From Purshia tridentata (taxonomy: Eukaryota > Streptophyta > Magnoliopsida > Rosales > Rosaceae), in contig QANT01008045.1 in NCBI GenBank assembly GCA_003254885.1, forward strand, positions 1 to 35,441: DNA of 35,441 nt, in the 5' to 3' direction. Within the stretch, counting starts at the first letter, position 1. Every line of letters begins with the position of its first letter. Under the pieces are notes generated by a model. That model had not been told where the DNA came from. It worked only from the letters and a program-made list of their open reading frames with translations, and ran no database searches. This document shows, in pieces, positions 8,772-20,200 of this stretch. The translations under genes were made by a program, and so were the position numbers.

Positions 8772-11700
8772 ATGTCATGTTCTAGGGTTTGTAAAAGAGC
8801 CCGTCCCCTCTTGCCTTACTTAAGGAACTCACAGCATTTCTCTCTTGAATCCAGGTATTTTGTTTGCCCAAAAAATGTTGTTAGAGAAGAAAACTTGTCA
8901 AACTCCATCTGTCTTTGGCATGAAATTTGAATCTTTGTTTTTGATGTTCCAGATTGATTCCCAATAATAATTTCATTGGGGGTAGTAGCAGCAGTACATA
9001 TCAGAGACATTTCAGCCATGATAGTATGTGGCGCTCCAAGTTAGGCTCATTTGACAAGTGTGGTCAGCTTCAACATCTTGCTTCTCAATCTCTGTTGAGA
9101 ATCCAGCGACCCTATTCTTCTCAGGCTGCCACACAACAGAAATCCCGTAAGACGCTTTTGTACCTTACGGGGTTAGTTTTTGCAATGGTAGCAAGCAGTT
9201 ATGCAGCTGTTCCTCTTTACCGAAGATTCTGCCAAGCTACTGGTTATGGGGGCACTGTCCAACGCCGTGAGGTCTGGTCATTTTTTGCTTCTTTGGGTTT
9301 AATATTTATTTCCTTCTTTCTCAATTTGTTCAATTACAATAAGGTCTTGGGGTCTTGTCTTTTGTAGAGTGTTGAACAGAAGATTGCTCGGCATTCTAAG
9401 GATGGCACAGTCACTACAAGGTCTGCTTTCTGCTTGTAAAGTAATGGAGCTTGTCCTCTACTTATATTTTCGCAATTTTTAAATCCGTTTATCTTTTTGC
9501 TCTGTTGTCTTTTCTTCTTCACTTCAAGGTGTGATATATCTATTTCACTAGTAATGGATTATGGAGCCCATTCTCTTCTTGTTCCTTTAAAAGTTATCAT
9601 TAACTTTTGTCTTCTCAATTGCGTGGAGCGCAATGTAGATTTTAATAGTAGCTTACTTCATTGTTTTGTTGGTTTAATTGAATGTATGTGTATATATATA
9701 ATTAGATATTTATATACATACTTCTTTCTAGTTGACTGATTTTCTTGTTATAGATCTGTTCCTTTCTCTTGAAATGCACCTAAGTTATTCATAAATGGAT
9801 GTTTGCTAGGTGACTACCCCTGTCCTAATTATACACTAGTTTCACTCAATTTCAAAACTTCTATGCAAACCCTGGTTTGTTGTTGTTGTTGTTGTTGTTA
9901 TCATTCCTATTTATTGTCTTATGGAAAGCATATTATTCTATTTTTAGGTTTAAATTAGACTTTAACTAGTTGATTCATTTTTGGATGGATGTTATCTTTC
10001 AAGATGTGTCATTCTATGCTTAAGAATAAATGAAGTTCTCAGTTTTTAGTTTTCCATCTGCACATTTTCCATATGATATCCTCCTGCACAAATGATATCC
10101 TCCTGTAGGGAGATTGTGGTGCAGTTCAATGCTGATGTGGCCGATGGAATGCAATGGAAGTTTATTCCTACACAAAGAGAGGTTCATCCTTGTACTCTGT
10201 ATTTGTTTTTTAGTTAGGTGCATTATTATTATTGTTCTTATCAGATTTTTTAAAGCCAAGGCTCTCTTTACAATTTGGTGATGTATGTAATAGTCTTGCT
10301 TTATTTCTGAAAGGTAAGGGTCAAACCTGGAGAAAGTGCACTTGCTTTTTATACTGCTGAAAATCGAAGTTCAACTCCAATAGTTGGTGTCTCTACATAT
10401 AATGTTACTCCTATGAAGGTACTGCTTGATAGTCTTTCTCTTACTGTATTGTCATGTGGATTTCAATTGGATTTCTTGACTTTAAGATGAACAGTGTTGC
10501 AATGTATTATTTTAATTTTGGTTTAAAAAATCATGATTATCACTTATTAGGCTCTTTTATAAATAATTTGTTGACTTATTTTTACTTTAATGTTGGTTAT
10601 GTTTGGAGGTTGATGTTCTAAGCTTCTTGACTAAAATGTTTAAGGGAGTGTGACTATCTTTAGATGGCGCCTTTTGTGCTAACTATTTTGAAAAGATATG
10701 CTGATATTTGGACTGTAATATCCACTCTAATTTTTGTTCTTTTGTTTTTTGTGGTCTCATGTTTGCAAGTTAATATATGAAAGCAACAATTTCCAATGAT
10801 TAAAAAAATGACAAAGGGGTTCTGGTCAGTGTTTGTCGTTTCTGAGGGAATGATTTTAGTTATCAGGTGAGTCTATCTTGAAGATGTTAGTCGGATTCTA
10901 AGTAGTACTAGCCCAAACTTGAGCCTCTTTGTGTGTGTGTCTGTGTGTGTGTGTGACTGGAAGTTAGAAATCTTTGGGTCATCTGGGGTTGACTACCTTT
11001 TAAGGACTGAGTAGGGTCGGTTAAGAGCTGTAGGATTTTCTTTCTTTCCACCATATTTTAAGGGTCTTATTTGAAGACAACCATCCTAATTGCTATATTT
11101 GAGGCCTGGTGCCACTTATAAGCTTGTAGCCAAGTACAGATGGTAACACAAGATGGACTGTTGGGAAAATGGGAATATGATTATGAGATGAACTACAGAT
11201 TTGTAATAGGTTAAGCAATAGTGAATTGAGATAACTATAAACAGTAATGTGCAAATTTTCATTTCCCTTGGCCTTACACATTTAATTTATAACATTGACG
11301 TGTTTTCTTGAGATAGTGTCCAAGGATAATGAAGGAATAAAATGCAAACACTGTAATGAAATCAATGCGAGCCCGGGGAAACATTTGAAACAATGCCTAT
11401 TAAGTGTTGGGGTTTCAAGTGAATCATAATGCATAACAACTGCCAGGATAAGCAGATTTGAGTATGGAAAATGACTAATCATGAGAAACAGCTCCTGAAA
11501 TTAAGAGAACTTATCACAAGGCAAGGGTTTTGGGAGAAATAGCTCTTGAAATCATTAGGAAGAAATTATAAAGGTTGTGCTTGTTTGTGTTAGGGAGAAA
11601 TCTCCTAAGCCACATGGTTTCTCAATGGCAGTTTTCCAAGATTGTTTGGATGTGGTCTAGGGTGATTTATTGAGGGTTTTCCAGGAAAAGCCAATCTTTG

Positions 11701-12361
11701 TGAGTAAAGGATTAAAAGTCCATCCATTTGATCATGTTTATATAAGATTATAGCAAAGGTGGTATCCATAGACCATGCTACTGAGGGAGTGCCTAGCTTA
11801 AACATATGTTAACATTTTCGGTTCAAAATCATGCCTACTATTTTTGTATTACAGTTAAATAGTCCAATATTAAGCTTTGTATTATCCAGAGATAAATTCT
11901 GTAGAGTGGCTCACTTTGGGAGATATCAGGGGCATGCAGTTTAATTGAAAAAATAAATGGAAAATTAAAGACATCTGTGTTTGAATTTTCAATATAATAA
12001 GTTAAAAGCCTGCTTGAGTTTCACTGCATTTTACTTTCGAATGATAGGATCCTAATAATTGTTGATTTTAGTCTTGTTAACTGCTTCATGTATATTTCTT
12101 TTAGGCTGCAGTATACTTCAATAAAATACAGTGCTTTTGCTTTGAGGAGCAGCGCCTTCTTCCTGGGGAGCAGATTGACATGCCTGTAAGTAGCGTTCTT
12201 TAAGTCATTAATTGTTTTAGAAGCAAGATCATTCCCTTAGAAACATCTTACATTTGCAGGTGTTCTTTTATATCGACCCTGAGTTTGAAACAGATCCAAG
12301 AATGGATGGTATCAATAACATAATTTTGTCCTATACCTTTTTCAAGGTTTCAGAGGAATAA
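8772..12361 (+). CDS. COX11: COX11, mitochondrial cytochrome c oxidase copper chaperone
   Basis: Seven exons: 8772-8854, 8953-9271, 9368-9420, 10109-10181, 10314-10418, 12105-12185, 12260-12361; all introns are GT-AG and the phases close to 271 residues (Arabidopsis COX11 is of similar length). COX11 is an inner-membrane protein that delivers copper to the CuB site of COX1. The Arg/Ser-rich, acid-poor N-terminus fits a mitochondrial presequence. One membrane helix lies at about 95-117 ([20 protein letters not shown]). It is followed by the conserved [14 protein letters not shown] stretch with Cys121, then the CtaG/Cox11 beta domain. This holds the copper-binding CFCF at 221-224 (Cys221, Cys223) and the FFYIDPEF segment near the C-terminus. 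The start is the first ATG in frame, with A at -3. Introns 3 and 5 are long (688 and 1686 bp); intron 5 has a (GT)n run but no element I could define. No frame break is seen, so the gene looks functional. Confidence 0.95.
9877..9899 (+). repeat. (TTG)n microsatellite in COX11 intron 3
   Basis: About seven TTG units within the 688-bp third intron (9421-10108). Confidence 0.8.
10073..10110 (+). repeat. 19-bp tandem duplication at the acceptor of COX11 intron 3
   Basis: ATGATATCCTCCTG occurs at 10073 and again at 10092, period 19. Only the second copy runs into TAG and supplies the splice acceptor (exon starts at 10109). The first copy has GCAC at the same place and cannot serve. Confidence 0.7.
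10931..10955 (+). repeat. (GT)n microsatellite in COX11 intron 5
   Basis: An imperfect GT run inside the 1686-bp fifth intron (10419-12104). The rest of that intron shows no repeat or coding region that I can define. Confidence 0.75.
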
Positions 12362-12378
12362 AGAGGAACTGCCTTTTC

Positions 12379-12384
12379 AATAAA
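12379..12384 (+). terminator. Candidate polyadenylation signal of COX11
   Basis: A canonical AATAAA lies 18 bases after the COX11 stop codon. Plant near-upstream elements are loose, and this one is close to the stop. A cleavage site 10-30 bases further on would give a very short 3' UTR, so later sites are also possible. Confidence 0.35.
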
Positions 12385-12879
12385 TTCGAAGATGATTCAC
12401 ATTAGAGTTATATAAGGGACCAAACTCAAGGCATCAAGGAAGAAAGAGAAGAACAATCATTATATACCAAATAAATATTACTACATTGATTTTTCTTTTG
12501 ACAACAAGGGCCAAATAGTTCAAATAGTTGATTGGTTGTTTTTGTTGTTCTTTGCACTGCAAGCTGCTTTAGTGCGGTCCGTGGGTGCGACAAACTAGTT
12601 ATTGAAAATAGTCGTTGCAATCTCACAAGCCAATCATTATTCTGCTGCAATTTAAGTATCTGCAAATTCAATATTCAATAATATTATATTGTTGCAATTC
12701 AAAAATGTTCAATATTTGGATATTTAATTTAAATGATTTAAATATATTTGATATTAATTTTATTTTATAATTTTATAATTTTTACAAAAAGCCAATGCAA
12801 AATTTTATTTTGCTAAAATTGTCTTAAAAAATGATACTTGGCTGCACTATAAAGATCATCTTTGTACAGAGTCTTAGAA
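12385..12879. other. COX11 3' flank, AT-rich, nothing recognised
   Basis: Probably holds the rest of the COX11 3' UTR, then AT-rich DNA with repeated AATATT motifs at 12665-12790. No coding region is supported; the 81-codon minus-strand frame at 12426-12671 has no recognisable domain. Confidence 0.4.
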
Positions 12880-12984
12880 AATTTCCTTGGCAGAGTAAAA
12901 TAGCTATTGCAATGGAAATAATAATTCTGCCGAATGGTAATTATTTTCTGGTTATTATTGCAGTGGAAATTGACTCTGCCGAGG
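12880..12984. repeat. Short inverted repeat, about 105 bp
   Basis: Left arm TTCCTTGGCAGAGT at about 12880 is matched by ACTCTGCCGAGGAA ending at about 12984, and the inner arms also pair partly. It may be a tiny MITE; no TSD was recognised. Confidence 0.5.
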
Positions 12985-13004
12985 AAAGATAATAATTCTT
13001 GCAA

Positions 13005-13338
13005 GGCTTATTTGTTAATTTGCACTTTGAAAATTTTTTTTTTCTCACTTTGCCTTTGAAATTTTACATTTTAATCTATACTTTCAACTTCATCTATTAT
13101 TTGAAGTTTTAGAGTTCCGTTTCGAGTGATCTCTATATGGTTTTAAAGAGAAGATGTATAGTTTCAAAATGAATATAAAATTGCTGATTTTGTAAAAGTT
13201 TGATGGGTCAAAAGTTGAGCCAAAATTGGGATAAAAACTGGACTAATGGATGAAATTAATAAAACTTGATTATTGTAGTCATTATAAAGTTTGTGAGGCA
13301 AAGTGAGAGAATATAATTTTTAGAGGGCTTTAATAATT
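13005..13338 (+). mobile_element. Long-TIR MITE, older copy at the left of the hAT relic
   Basis: It starts GGCTTATTTGTTAATTTGC. Its interior (for example GGGTCAAAAGTTGAGCCAAA near 13205) is the reverse complement of the interior of the MITE at 15333-15748. The two copies are therefore one family in opposite orientation. This copy is the more degenerate; its right end adjoins the first recognisable hAT codons, so it probably inserted into the hAT element or marks a deletion border. Confidence 0.6.
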
Positions 13339-13568
13339 CAGTGTGTAGACATGTCTAACAAATATTGTTTAGAGTTTTTAAAAGTTGACGATACAATTGG
13401 ATTGAGGCTGTTTAATGAATTGCTAGCTGCAGTTGAGACTCTAGGTCTAGATATTTATTATGTGAACGGACAAGATTATGATAGTGGGTCTAATATGAAA
13501 GGAAATATCCAAGGGGTACAAAACAGATTACTTGAAATAAATCCTAAAGCATTCTATATGCCTTATGC

Positions 13569-14093
13569 TGTAAGAATTATATGGACCTAAACATTGTTCT
13601 ATCTGGAGTCAAACAACTCACTAATACTTGAGAAGCGAGTAATAGGATTGTTATGAGAACACCATCAGTAAGAGTCCACTTCAGTCAGATTTCCTGATCT
13701 GCATCGGACTAGGATTGCTTAGATAAATAGATTTTGTGTACTCTGTGAGGTACTGATTAAGCAAGTCTTTTAAGAGTTATATGAGATTGGAATTCTAGAG
13801 TCCTTTATGGGAGGAACTAGGATTCTGTGAGTACTCTATATAAGCACAGGTCCCTAATCACACAAAAAATTGAACTTTATAGCTCTGGCCCATTAGTGAG
13901 AGAGTTCATTCATTGCTGTGCTGGTTAGAAGACTTGAGCATCTTGACTAGAGGTATTCTACTACTAGTAGTATGTCTTCAGCAGGTTAGCAGTTAATAGT
14001 TTTCGATTATATGCTTATCAGTAGAGTCATGTCGAGTTATACTTGTATCTGTTGATTTGTGTATGCTGCAGAATTTATGTTTCAGTTCTTACA
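13569..14093 (+). mobile_element. Solo LTR inside the hAT relic, TSD TATGC
   Basis: A 525-bp unit that begins TGTAAGAA and ends TTCTTACA, a perfect 8-bp inverted terminal pair with TG...CA ends. It is flanked by the 5-bp TSD TATGC at 13564-13568 and 14094-14098. A TATATAAG box lies at about 13837-13844. Removing the unit and one TSD copy restores the hAT reading from YA to CRSLN. No internal retrotransposon sequence remains, so it is a solo LTR left by LTR-LTR recombination. LTR strand is set by the TATA box; superfamily not determined. Confidence 0.9.
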
Positions 14094-14234
14094 TATGCTT
14101 GTCGTAGTCTCAATACAGCACACTATTGTGTTAAAGCTGTTTTTTTGTTTTTTGGAGTTGTTCAACGCATATATTCGGTGTTTTCTAATCCCATTAAAAG
14201 GTGGAAAATTCTTAAAGATAGTGTACATGACTTA

Positions 14235-14422
14235 TATATATATATTTTTTTTTATTAAATGAGAAATTTCATTAGAAACTTATAAGGGAGGAACAAAATC
14301 TTGAACTAACTGATCCCAAAGCCACAAAGGAGCTTCATGAACCCAAACAACTCTACAATTACTATGCAAATCATATGAAGCAAGCAAATGAGCTACTTTA
14401 TTACAAGAATGAGGAATTGCCA
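14235..14422 (-). mobile_element. 5'-truncated LINE tail inside the hAT relic, 12-bp TSD
   Basis: On the minus strand this 188-bp insert reads as the end of a LINE ORF2 with an RNase H-like tail: the ARxHN-type motif HSCNKVAHLLASY, then VVWVHEAPLWLWDQLVQDF and a stop. A short 3' UTR and an A-rich (poly-A then TA) tail follow at 14235-14255. Flanking 12-bp duplications GTACATGACTTA lie at 14223-14234 and 14423-14434. Removal restores hAT codons VHDL to TLKPLS. All signs fit target-primed reverse transcription of an L1-type LINE truncated to its last 190 bp. Confidence 0.9.
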
Positions 14423-15332
14423 GTACATGACTTAACTTTAAAGCCATTGTCCATAACGGTTGAGAAAGCCAAACGGTATACAGGGGAAAGACATGTATAT
14501 GTGATATTAGGTATTAACTAGGTATATATGAACCAAAGATATATCTAATTTATCCTACTATTGTATCAAGCTCCCTAAAGAAGAAAAGCTTTGTTGAAAT
14601 TACATGAATATAGTGACGAATGTCAAGGCAAAGAGTGAAACTGAAAGTTTATTGAGTAATCTTAAAAGTTTTGATTTTTTAATATGTATGACTATTTGGC
14701 ATGGTATTTTGTTTAGCATTAACATGGTTAGCAAAAAAATGCAGAATAAAGTTATATGTATAGATACTGCCCTTAAACCATTGAAAGGGCTGATTTCGTA
14801 ATTTAAAAAGTACAGGGAGGATGAGTTTATAAACGCCATGATTTTTGCCAAAAGCATTACCTCTGATATGAGAATTGAACCTATATTTCCTAAAAAATGT
14901 AAAATTTTTAGAAAAAAAATAATTTGATGAGAATGACAATGGTGAGGCAACACAAACAATAGAAGAAACTTTTATAGTTGACTACTTTCTTCTTGTTGTG
15001 GATATTGCTATTTCTTCATTGCAGATCCTATTTGATCAAATGAAAAAATGTTTGGATTTTTGTGTGATTCTAAAAAGTTAATTTTATTAGATCATGATAA
15101 TTGTGATAATCTGGGTCTCAAACGTGATGACTTGTGTGATGTTGATTCAAATTATTTGTTTTGTGAATTGAGACTGTTACAAGTGGCTTTACCAACTAAA
15201 ATACACTCTGCCATTGCAATTCTAGAGTTTATAAAAGTTGCAGATTGTTATTCAAATGTATCAATTGCTTATAGAATTTTGTTGACATTACCTGTAACTG
15301 TTGCATCTGCAAAAAGAAGCTTTTAAAAATTA

Positions 15333-15748
15333 GGCTATTTATTGTTTTGCCTCTTGAAACATACTTCTTTTTTTACTTTGCCCCTTATAAGTTAAATCTT
15401 TCCATTTTGCCCCCTGAACTTTGTATCACAAGGGTAAATTCTCCCACTTTGCCCCCTCGAATTCAATTTCATCCATTTGTCCAGTTTTTATCTCAACTTT
15501 GGCCTAACTTTTGACTCATCAAATCTCCACCAAAATCAATAATCTTATACTCAATTCGAAGTTATGAACATCCTATTTACAACCATATAAAAATACTCAA
15601 AATAGAGCTTTAGAACTCCAGATAATAGATGGAGTTGAAGATGTAGATGAGAGTGTAAAGTTCGGGGGATAAAGTGGGAGGATTTAAGTTTTAGGGGGCA
15701 AAGTAACAAAAGAAATATGTTTCAGGGGACAAAACTAATAAATAGTCC
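15333..15748 (-). mobile_element. Long-TIR MITE inside the hAT relic, 8-bp TSD
   Basis: A 416-bp element that begins GGCTATTTATTGTTTTGCC. Its end, reversed, begins GGACTATTTATTAGTTTTG, and the arms stay paired for roughly 200 bp. It is flanked by AAAAATTA at 15325-15332 and 15749-15756. The hAT dimerisation domain resumes right after the second copy. It carries no gene. Its family also includes 13005-13338 in the opposite orientation. Confidence 0.85.
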
Positions 15749-16255
15749 AAAAATTATAATTATTAAAATCTTACTGAGGTCATTTATGTCACATGAAGTT
15801 TAATGGTGTGGCTTGCAATCTTATGTATTGAAAGGGATATGATGCAAAATCTTGAAGTTAAAAAAATCAATATGATTTTGCTTCTAAAAATACCAGAAGA
15901 AGTCACTTTCATTTAATTTTGGGAGTACTGAATTGTAGGGAACATGAATGCATAGCTGTTTTTTGGACATAGTTGCTTGAAGGACTTTGAATAATAGAGT
16001 TGCTCAAATTGGACAGCAAGATGGACTTTGTAGGATGCATAGCTATTTTTAGACATAATGACTGCAACTTCTATTATTTTTGTTCAAAGCTTGTATGTCA
16101 TGTTGTTTTATTTAATTTTTGTTCCAGGATTGTACAAACAATTGAAATGTTTTATATTTAATGCAAGATCAGTGTTCAAAATTTAGGTTTGATGTAAAAA
16201 AGGGACCCAATTCTAAATTTCACCTCGGACCTCCCAAAACTTAGGGACGGCCTTG

Positions 16256-17028
16256 ATTTTCGGTATGGGTATTAGTTGAACTAGTTTCTACTATCGATAT
16301 GACCGGTGCTTGACTATTAGCCATTGCGACTTGATCCTTGTGCTCCTAAACTATGTGTACCAACTCCTCGTTCCTTTTGCTTAATTCCTTCAAGGTTTGT
16401 GTGCAAATGTTGTGCATGCACTACCATAGGAGTCCCACTGGGCATGCTAAACATGTTAAGCTCAAACTCTCAATTGCAGCCTGCCAGCTTAGATGACTGA
16501 GGGTAGTGCGGCCTGGTTTGATGTGATGGTGATGCGATGGGTGACTATGAAAGTGCGAGTGACTGGTGTGAAATCAAAATCTAAAATATAGTAATTTCAC
16601 AGTAAAATTTAAACATAAACAATCTTCGGTTATATCAAAAATAAAATAAGTATGAACTTTAAAGTGTATCTAAATTACTTTAACTTAGAAAAGCAATATG
16701 CATAAGCAATAAATAAAAGCAATAAACCTACTTATGCAAGAAGTAAAAGCATGAAAATAAATGTAAGCTAAGAAAATGCAATTCAAAGTAGCAAACTTGC
16801 ATTGAAATTAATAAAAAATTAAAGAATATGAATGTTTAAAACCTACATTCTTGAGAGAAATCACAAAATTTTTCCAAGAACAATCCTAACAACTAAAAAT
16901 AAAAGATAAAGACATAGATTACAACCTAAGGTAATAGAAAATAACTGAGAGACTTGATGCTCTTGAGTTCTTGAATTTTTTCTAGGGTCAAGGGTCAAAG
17001 GGTCCTTTTTTTAATGACTAAATGCCTG
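16256..17028. other. Region between the hAT relic and RBP45, no gene recognised
   Basis: 16256-16560 reads on the minus strand as a short open piece (MPSGTPMVV...EGIKQKERGVGTHS) that may be a decayed retrotransposon gag remnant; this is a guess. 16560-16960 is AT-rich with many short AAGCAATAAA-like repeats. No intact gene on either strand. Confidence 0.3.
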
Positions 17029-17040
17029 TATATATAATAG
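17029..17040 (+). promoter_or_regulatory. Candidate TATA box of the RBP45 gene
   Basis: TATATATAATAG lies about 250 bases before the RBP45 start codon. A transcript starting about 30 bases later would have a leader of roughly 220 bases. The call rests on motif and spacing only. Confidence 0.3.
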
Positions 17041-17288
17041 ATAAAACCAACAACAAGTGGTTTGCATCCCAAGTCACGATTAGGCACAAACAGAACATCA
17101 ACTATCAAGGGGTTAAAATAGGGGTTTTCTTATTAGGAAACGGTGTCGTTGCAGTTATATTACATTCCTAACCCCGTGTTGGACCCTGGGTACTAGTTGA
17201 GAAGACTGGTAGTGGATTGACAGAGAATCACGCACAGGAGAGCGAAGAAAAGGAAAACAGTTTCAAAATAAAATAAAAATAAAACAAA

Positions 17289-20200
17289 ATGATGAGCGCG
17301 CAGCCTCAACCGCCAACCATAATGGCGGCTTCTACGGCGTCGTCTCAGGGCTACCAGCAGCATCATCACCATCATCAACCAACTTCAGTGGAAGAGGTGC
17401 GAACCCTCTGGATTGGGGATTTGCAGTATTGGGTCGACGATAATTACCTCAGTAACTGCTTTGCTCACACCGGCGAGGTCTCTCTCTCTCTCTCTCTTAT
17501 ATGTATATTAGGGTTTAGTGGCAATTTTAGAGTATATTATCAGAAATTCACTTTAAATAAAAGTGGGTTTTTCTTGAATTTTTGTGTTGTTTATGGTTTG
17601 GGATTGCTTGGAATTAATTGCTTTCAGTGGCGCTTAAAAAAATTATATTTGATATATTTATTTCTTTCTATGATGACGGCTGAACCCATGTAGGATTAGT
17701 CTTTGATTGAAACATTGTTTGTTAGGTTATTTGGATTGTGGTTCAGTGATAATGCATGGATTTTGTGGATACGTTTCTTGGGCTAATTAATAGGTATAGG
17801 CCTATAGGGCGGGTAAGACATTGAGCAGTCTACAGGCAACGTAGAATTTATGGGCAGTAGAGCTGAATAATATTGTTTTGTTAGAATTTGAGTGCATATG
17901 ACAAAGTGACCGTGGACCCGGAATTTTTTTTATTTAGCTGAGGTTGAGATGTATCGGATGCTGTTGCTGCCTATATTTGAAAACCAAATAGGTGCAGAGT
18001 GGACTGGTGCCTCACCATTAATTCAATCATATGTGGCTGGTGTCTTGTGAATTACTAGTTGATTTATACTCCATTCTTGTAAGGGTCGAGTGAAGGTTGC
18101 AATATGATTTTCCACTGTTCTATTCAAATTTACTAGATGGAATTCACGGTTATTTCTAGAAGGGAGCAAGGGAATTCTTCTGATATTGAATGTTTGGTCC
18201 ATTGGAGGCCTGTTGGTCCTATGGGCTACAAAATGGGAGGTAGCCCTCTCCTATTCCATAAACCCTGATGAAAATGAGATTCTATTTCTAGTTCATGATG
18301 CTATGGCAATTTACAAAAAACGCAAGTTGGAACCTTTTTTATTTTTCAGTGTTGACATACTCTTCATATCATCTTATTGATACTAGATCAAACTTTTCTT
18401 TGTATTAGTCTTAATATGAGAAACTCCAATTTCAAATATTGTCTGAAATATCTTTTCAAAGAATGTGAGATATGACTTAGAGGATCAGAAAAGAAATACC
18501 AAAGTACAAAATTTATATCATTTGAGTAGAAAATTTATATCATATTACTTAGCTGATTAACCTTTGTCGAATGCGTGACCACCTCACATATGGGTCTTGT
18601 TTGCATGTGATGTCCTCTTTCCATGCTTCCATAATCTCTAATTACAAATAATTGGGGAACGTAAGTTCCATTTGTTTTAAACTGCATTGGGCTTCTTTTG
18701 GGAAGACATTTGGAATGGTGACTCATCTTTTCAATTGTTGTTTTCTTATTTCTATACTGCATCAGAATACAGTAGTCACTAATCTTGTGTCCTTTTCAAC
18801 TTCTAGTTACATTTCTTGGAACTTATAATTAGGAGAAACTAGAAATAGAGAATTTTCCAAAAATGTCAGATCTATTTTCTTGGATTAATAATATCTGGAT
18901 GAATCCTGTCCGGTCCGAGGACATATTTTCTTATAGTCATGATTTTGGAGTTTTTCCATGCAAATTATTTTTCATTCTATATATAGAAAACCAAGTTGAT
19001 CCTGTTTTAGTTATATAAAATGGTTGAAAGACTTATTTGGTTGGTGGTTCATGATAAAAATTAATACTTGTGATATGCTCAAAAAAAGAAGCCCTCATAC
19101 TTGTTTATCTCTACATTGGTATATTCTATGAAAATTGATGCCAAGTGATGCGGACATCATTTTTTTAGTTTTCCTAGTTTAAGAAGGATTTGGTTTGATT
19201 TCCTATATTTATTGGGATTGACTTTATTTTTCGTATTCCTAGTTGGATTAGGATTTCTATCTTAGAATAGGTTTGCTTTCCTAGTTTCCATCGGGCTAAA
19301 GTTGATATAAGACCTATTTGTACCTCTTGGAGGGGAGACTATTTTGAGTAATAAAGTTTTCTTAATTAGATTTCATGTGATGGGAGAGCTTTTGGTGTGA
19401 AGCCAAGATTGGGTGCGAATCCTCTAGGGTGATTCCAGCTACCTTTTAGTTCTGTTATTTTGTTTCCTCTAGTTTATCTAAACTTTGGTTTCCAGCTCTA
19501 TCCTGCATCACCAAGAGTGTGGTTATGTTTTTGTGCATTGTCCTTTCACTTCACAAATTTGGATTGCATAGCTGCCAGTATTTTGAGTGGTGTGGGTTTA
19601 CCCAAGAAGTTATTCTTTGCTTGGTTGAGGTTTATTTGAGTGTTGGCACAAATAAGACTGTGGTACTCTTGGACATGTCTAGTTTTGGTTTCACTTTCGA
19701 TCTGTTTGGATGAAAGAAATAATAGAATCTTTTATCTATCCCCAAAAAAAGGGAACTTTATAGATGTAGTCTTTTCACAAAAAACTGTTTGGATGAAAGA
19801 AATAATAGAATCTTTTATCTATCCCCCAAAAAAAGAAAGAGCTTTATAGATGTAGTCTTTTTATAAAGAAAGTTTGCAGTTCGATAGCAGTGTTCTGAAA
19901 AGACATTTTATTATTTACTCTTAAATGATTGGTTTATGCAGGTGGTTTCAATAAAGATAATACGTAACAAAATCACTGGCCAGCCTGAGGGTTATGGGTT
20001 TGTGGAATTTGTTTCTCATGCAGCTGCGGAAAGAATTCTACATGCTTACAATGGCACACAAATGCCTGGAACTGAACAAACTTTTAGGTTAAACTGGGCT
20101 TCTTTTGGTATTGGGGAAAGACGTCCTGATGCTGGGCCTGAACACTCTATTTTTGTGGGGGATTTAGCCCCTGATGTTACAGATTTTCAGCTGCAAGAAA

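Larger units (their letters stand above)
13339..16255 (+). pseudogene. hAT-family transposase pseudogene (TTF-type/DUF4371), interrupted three times
   Basis: Four pieces of one hAT transposase are recognisable on the + strand. Piece 1 (13339-13568) encodes LEFLKVDDT...GLDIYYVNGQDYDSGSNMKG...INPKAFYMPYA. Piece 2 (14099-14234) encodes CRSLNTAHYCVKA and FFGVVQRIYSVF...KRWKILKDSVHDL. Piece 3 (14435-15324) includes AKSETESLLSNLKSFDFL and ends in the dimerisation motif AYRILLTLPVTVASAKRSF. Piece 4 (15757 on) continues it as KILLRSFMSHE. The 3' end, TTAGGGACGGCCTTG at 16241-16255, resembles the hAT terminal repeat CAGGGCCGG. The N-terminal zinc finger and left TIR are missing, and there are many stops and frameshifts. 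The breaks between pieces are later insertions, each bordered by a TSD. The element is dead. Confidence 0.85.

Noticed and set aside
9272..9367. Read-through of COX11 exon 2 to the stop at 9365
   Set aside because: It runs through intron 2; splicing 9271 to 9368 restores the conserved COX11 sequence in phase.
11814..11821. ATTTTCGG as the left 8-bp TSD partner of the hAT right end (16256-16263)
   Set aside because: The match lies in COX11 intron 5 with no hAT terminal repeat beside it, so it is best seen as chance.
13569..14093. An intron inside a live hAT-derived gene
   Set aside because: TG...CA ends, inverted termini and a 5-bp TSD show a solo LTR, and the surrounding frame has many stops.
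14600..14959. 119-codon minus-strand frame
   Set aside because: It is the antisense shadow of the hAT transposase relic, which has clear homology on the + strand.
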